Assembly (NCBI GenBank): GCA_001598975.1
Contig: BBXU01000040.1
Coordinates: 1-31,723 of the forward strand
DNA: 31,723 nucleotides
Direction: 5' to 3'
DNA from: Parachlorella kessleri
Lineage: Eukaryota > Chlorophyta > Trebouxiophyceae > Chlorellales > Chlorellaceae
Shown: positions 27,501-31,723 of the stretch, one piece after another
Layout: each line of letters begins with the position of its first letter
Position numbering within the stretch: position 1 is the first letter of the stretch
The notes under the pieces: model-generated
Seen by the model: only the letters and a program-made list of their open reading frames with translations
What the model was told of the DNA's origin: nothing
Database searches by the model: none
Made by a program: the position numbers and the translations under genes

Positions 27501-30500
27501 GCCGCTACCTGCGGGCGTTGGAACGGGCGGGCGCCGTGGATGAGCAGCATGCTTTGATCTTTCAGGAAGCCCTGGCAGCAGGGCTGCAGGTAGGTTTAGG
27601 GTAGATGCCAGAAGTCGGAGCCTCCTAGGTTATGTGACTCAGGAGACTTATTGGACAGCAACAGTGCCAGGTGGCAGTGCACTGTTCAACTGTTTGGCTG
27701 TAATACAGCTAGCCCCTAGTGGCGTGGGGCATGACAATGCGCTCAGTAGGCTTGTCTCATCCTCTTGTCTGACTCCTTTACACTAGGAAAGCACGTCCAC
27801 CGTCTTCTCTGCCCTTGCGCCCACCATGACTTCCCACTTGCAATAAAGATGGTGTACAGATGATAGTGGGATGACAAGTACCAGCTGGCCATGCTGCCTG
27901 TGCTGCGCTGCGCTTTGATACGCTCACAGTACATACCCATACCATTCATGCCGGGCTACGAGGACCTGTTGGGCGTGTACCTGGCACGGCTGGACTTCCT
28001 GCGGCGGCAGGGGGACGCTGAGCGGCTGCGCAGCACGTTCCAGGAGGCCAGCAAGCGCCTGCAGGCAGCCTTCCCTGAGGCCTTGGACCGCACGTACAGG
28101 CAGGGCTCGCTGTTGTAGGCTTCTTGTGCAGCTTTTCAAAAAAGTGCACCTTGTCGCCATGCGAGCCCCTCTACCGGGAGCCGTGTACTAGTACTAGTAC
28201 TACAAGAAGGCTGCGTGCGGGCAATGCCGCCTCTAGAGTTGTAGATCTACAACCCTAGGCAGGATTTCAGACAGCCTGGGGTAAGCCCCGGGGCTTCAAG
28301 GGTGACATCGGGCGCCACCTCCTGACACTGGTAGCGACACTTGCATGTGCCGCTTGCACCTCACTGGTGCACGCAGGAACCCGAGGATTAAAGGGGACCG
28401 TATCAGGTGCCAGGTTGAAGCGGTGCTGACTGTGGGGCGGAGGCCAGTGTGTTGCGGGGCGGCCCGTGTGCTGCTGCCAGGCACACAGTGGGGTGTGTGT
28501 GAAGGAAGTGACTCTGGGCAGGCCAGCAGGGCATGGGTCAGTCAGTGCAGTACGGGACCTTCAGCTGGCGGTTGACCCCCCCTCCCCCCCCCCCGTGTGG
28601 TGTGTACGTGTACGCAGGCTGACGCAGTACTGGGCGGACTGCGAGGCCGCAGCGGGCGACATGGCGGCAGCCCGATCCGTGTGGGAGGCCGCCCTGAAAT
28701 CAGTGGCTGGCAGGTGCGCGGGGTGCATTGCGGTACCCATGTCGCGCTGAAACTTGCTGCACCGCATTGAGCTCTGGCAGGCGACTGGCTCTGCTCACGG
28801 CGCTGGTGCGGTGCTGGTCACGTTGAATGACCCCTGGCAGCTGGCGGCAGCATTGTCCGGCGTCTTTGAGCGAGGCGCCTGCTTGCTTGTGGCCACCTCC
28901 CTGCTTGCCACGCGACCCATCTGATTGGCCTGCTGGTCTTGTTTCTCACCCAGCTTCCCCGGGGGCTGCCCCTGCCCCGACTCCGCCTGCCTCCCGCCAG
29001 GTACGCCGACTGCTGGCAGGCCTACATTGAGCTGGAGCGGCGCCTGGGCAACGCCCGGGAGGCGCGGGGCCTCTACAAGCGCTGCTACAGCCGGCGGCTG
29101 GAGGAGGGGGGCCAGGCGGTGCTGTGCGAGGCATGGCTGCGCTTTGAGCGGGAGCTGGGCAGGTGGGTGGGAGGTGGCGAGTAGGCGCTGACTGTGGGGG
29201 TAAAGGGTGGCGAGGGGGGGGGTGTCCATGGGAGGGGTCTGCAGGTCTGCAAGCCACAGGAAGGCCGGGGACAGGGCGGAGGTGTGAGGGGTTGCAGCAG
29301 ACCATGCCACAGCCACCTGGACTAAGGGCTCCACGTGTTCTACAGGAGGCAGTTCCTGTGCAGGCTGGATCCCCAGGAGTGCAGACTTCGCACGGGGTGT
29401 AGCGGGTGGTGTGGCCCCTTGGGGACTAGGTGTGAGCGCAAGGCATCGCTGCCCTCAAATTAGATGGGACTCCCGGGCCTCGATGCAGGTAGGGTTTGAT
29501 GGCGTGACCAATGAAATTGGCAATTGGGCGTGCCCGCGTGGCCGGTGGAGACCCAGTTTACCTACAGCTAGCATGGCAGATGGTTGAAGTTTCCTTTGGG
29601 GCAAAGCATGGAGGAGCTACTCCATCAACAATGGGAGATCCTTTCCGTGCAAAGCGCGGAGGAGATACCCATGCCCAACCCTCTGTCCTCTCTGTGGTGT
29701 GGCCTCTGCAGCGAGGAGGACCACTTTGGCGCCTGCCTGAAGGTGGAGCCCATCCTGGCGGAGGCGCAGGCGCAGCAGGCAGCGGCCGCCATGGAGGCGC
29801 CAGCGGCCGCGGAGGCGCGGGCGGCGGCAGCCAAGGCGCCGAAACTGAGCAAGGAGGAGATGAAGGTGGCATAGCTGTGTTTGTGTTTGTGTGGTGGGTG
29901 TGGTAGGGTGGGGGGAGGGAGATCATTGGGCATGTGGTTGCGTGCGGAGTGGAGAGGGGCGGGGAGTGGTGAGAAGGTCTTCTTCCCCTCTGCTACCACC
30001 AGCTGTGAAAAGTGGGGAGTCTATCTGATAGTTTGAGGTGTGTGCGGCACTTCCGCAGCCCCAACGAGCAAACCACCATGCCAAATTGAGGTTTTTAACC
30101 TCCGCCTTTTATCCCATATGCTTTGGTGTGGCCTTGCCCCTCGGCCAGGCAGGGAGGCAGGCAGAATACCTTGGCTGATATCTTCTTGGGGCAAGAAAAC
30201 CATGATGTGCAAATCAGCTGTGTGCCTGCCTGCCTGGGTGAGAAAAGGTGAGTGGCAACTACTGACCTGCCACCTGTGTGCCTGGCTCCCCTGCAGAAGC
30301 TCCGGCAGGAGCGGGACCCCAACTTTGGCAAGAAGGCAGCCAAGAAGCGGGAAGCACCGGCACGAGAGGCAGACCACCAGCAGCAGCAGCGGGGGCAGCG
30401 GCTGCCGCCGCCGCAGCAGGCGCAGCAGGACGAGGGCCTGCAGGACGGGGGTATGCAACCCCCGCCGCCAAAGAAGCCACGAACAACAGCTCCTGCCACG

Positions 30501-31578
30501 GCGGGCCAGCAGCAGCTGCAGCAGCAGCAAGGGGTTCCGCAGCAGGATCAGCCGCCTGTGGCAGCGCCTGCTGGGCAGCCTGCTGGGATGGCCAAGGCGA
30601 CAGGCGCAGCGGGGGCAGAGCAGGAGCAAGCGCAGCCTGCCGCTGGCGCGGCACAGCAGGAGCCCCCTGCCCCCAAGGCGACCGTGTCTGCTGAGTGGCT
30701 GCGCAAGACGGGGCCTAGCACCGTTTTTGTGAAGCACCTGGCGGAGGAGGTGTGCGCCTGCTTCCAACTGCTTCTTGCTCTCAGCATCTTCCACAACACA
30801 ATACAGTGCTGTACTGCCTGGCTGGAGAGTTGAGGAGCACCTGCTGCCTGGCTGATACTTGTCGGGCTTCGATGACCTTGGCCACTTCTGGGGATGCTTG
30901 CAGAACTTGGCTGCCTTGGTGTCTCGATGTGTGGCGGCAAGGCGTGCAGGCTGGCACGTCACCCCCGACAGAGTGCGTGACTGATGGTGTGCCCTGCTGA
31001 TGTGGCAGGTGGGGGAGGGTGAGCTGGAGGCGCTGTTTGCGCCCTGCGGCCGCATCACGGCCCTGCAGCTGGGGAGAGATCGAGACGGCAGGCCCCGGGT
31101 ATGTTCGAGTCCCGGTCACCTCCTTGGACTGCCGGTGCCTCGCCCCGTTAACATGGGGTCGGGGTGCCTTGCTCTGGCGGCCACCAACCAGCATTACTTC
31201 ACGCATGCAGGCAGGGGGCCACTGCCTTTCAGGGGATTGTTGCCGGGCTTATCCATTTACCATAATAAACCTTTTTCAACCGGGAGCTCTTGGTATGTCT
31301 GGCACCCTGGCTCGCTCAAAGCCCTGGTCGGCTTGTATTGCGCCGTGCAGGGCTTTGCATATGTGGAGTTCTCTAGCGAGGAGGAGATGCGTCGGGCGTG
31401 CGAGATGAGCGGCAGGGAGGTCCGCGGCAAACACATACTGGTGGCGCACTCACAGCCGCCGGCGGCCGCGGGGGGCCGGGGAGGCCGCGGCGGCGCCAGG
31501 AGTGGTGCGACCGGGGGTTGCCTTGGCCGTGGTGGTATGGCTGTAGGCTGTGTATGTGCGGCACCGATGGGCGACTGA
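24511..31578 (+). CDS. SART3: SART3/Prp24-type U4/U6 snRNP recycling factor, 14 exons seen, may run past the window
   Basis: SART3 re-anneals U4 and U6 snRNPs after splicing. Exons: 24511-24690, 25032-25252, 25646-25786, 25963-26131, 26495-26665, 27051-27174, 27468-27589, 27930-28114, 28618-28713, 29001-29162, 29712-29865, 30297-30749, 31009-31098 and 31351-31578 (TGA if not spliced further). An acidic N-terminus leads into HAT repeats: QYLEVLRRCGMKERLREARH, ALFPLSESLWLDWVGDEL, HYLWQQYARYLE, AVRNCPWVGELWCRYLRALE, YADCWQAYIELERRLGNARE, FERELGSEEDHFGACLKVEP. A Gln/Ala/Pro-rich linker has Lys-rich patches (KKAAKKR, PPPPKKPR) that could act as nuclear signals. An RRM follows with RNP2 TVFVKHL (717-723) and RNP1 GFAYVEF (757-763), then an RGG-type tail. 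Animal SART3 has two RRMs; only one is visible. The model gives 831 aa if the stop at 31576 is real. The exon 8 end could instead use a GC donor six residues earlier. Confidence 0.88.
24750..24773. repeat. GTTGAC hexamer repeat in SART3 intron 1
   Basis: About four units of GTTGAC stand in tandem shortly after the first SART3 exon. It is a simple microsatellite. Confidence 0.75.
26666..26830 (+). repeat. Long purine tract in SART3 intron 5
   Basis: Directly after the donor at 26666 the coding strand is almost entirely G and A for about 160 nt, with many runs of three or more G (for example at 26715-26768). Such a tract can form G-quadruplexes or triplex DNA. The mirror pyrimidine strand gives a spurious Pro/Ser frame. 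Confidence 0.8.
28238..28253. repeat. 16-bp perfect palindrome in SART3 intron 8
   Basis: GTTGTAGATCTACAAC is its own reverse complement. A short CTAGTA repeat lies about 40 bp upstream (28184-28201). No role is apparent. Confidence 0.6.
28577..28595 (+). repeat. C-rich tract before the acceptor of SART3 exon 9
   Basis: A run of C broken by one T lies about 25-40 nt before the acceptor at 28617 and is probably the polypyrimidine tract of that intron. Confidence 0.6.
29590..29680 (+). repeat. Diverged 48-bp duplication before SART3 exon 11
   Basis: GCAAAGC followed closely by GGAGGAG occurs at 29601 and again at 29649. The flanks are only loosely alike. The frame of exon 11 is open back through both copies to about 29584, but no acceptor of the right phase is obvious, so I treat it as intron. 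Confidence 0.45.
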
Positions 31579-31723
31579 AATGCGGTGGGCGAGACTTGTG
31601 GGCATGGCAGGGTGAGGGTTGAATTTCGAGTGTCGTCGTGCCTGAGCTGATGGTCCTGCACGTTGTGTGTTCCCGTGGCTTGTTGGTGTGGTGACTAAGC
31701 AGGATCTCTGGGACAATAAGAGG

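Noticed and set aside
31088..31112. TTCGAGTCCCGG resembling a tRNA T-arm
   Set aside because: It sits at the donor of a SART3 exon and has no other tRNA parts.

Overview
The window is nuclear DNA of an intron-rich, GC-rich eukaryote, most likely a green microalga (chlorophyte, perhaps trebouxiophyte). The reasons are many short introns with strong GT-AG sites (donors often GTGAG, GTGCG or GTAGG; acceptors often TGCAG), poly-Gln tracts, plant-type proteins, and compact genes on both strands. I see no rRNA, tRNA, CRISPR array or complete mobile element. Exon limits were placed by hand from reading frame, splice consensus and remembered protein families. For six genes (FolB, MED25, GALE, the glycosyltransferase, the CUE-like gene and SART3) every exon phase closes arithmetically. 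SART3 may still run past the window.

Layout. (1) about 129-3390, minus: a gene cut by the window start, a beta-propeller-like protein with a coiled coil, tentatively FAAP100-like (Fanconi anaemia core complex). (2) 3639-5126, plus: a small CUE-like protein of 186 aa. (3) 5995-6859, plus: dihydroneopterin aldolase (folate synthesis), with an N-terminus that looks mitochondrial. (4) 7276-10807, minus: Mediator subunit MED25 (VWA, Gln-rich linker, ACID). (5) 11650-15326, minus: UDP-glucose 4-epimerase, 10 exons, 349 aa. (6) 15740-20119, plus: a secretory-pathway glycosyltransferase-like protein, 8 exons, 647 aa. (7) about 21540-24220, minus: a PHYHD1-type phytanoyl-CoA dioxygenase-domain protein. 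(8) 24511 to at least 31578, plus: SART3/Prp24-type U4/U6 snRNP recycling factor (HAT repeats and RRM), 14 exons seen.

The genes do not form a pathway; this is ordinary eukaryotic gene order. Three divergent pairs share short upstream spacers (3391-3638, 15327-15739, 24221-24510). Two convergent pairs meet at 6860-7275 and 20120-21539. UDP-sugar interconversion by GALE and the neighbouring glycosyltransferase-like gene could both serve surface glycans, but that is inference.

The most unusual feature is structural. Four genes carry short tandem duplications lying on or against a splice site: a GTATG pentamer array as a donor, a 57-bp duplicated acceptor that stays in frame, a 74-bp duplication abutting a donor, and four 45-50 bp copies of a donor region. 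In addition, an intron of the epimerase gene holds an ungapped 87-bp foldback with a 23-nt loop, a candidate small-RNA hairpin or inverted exon duplication.
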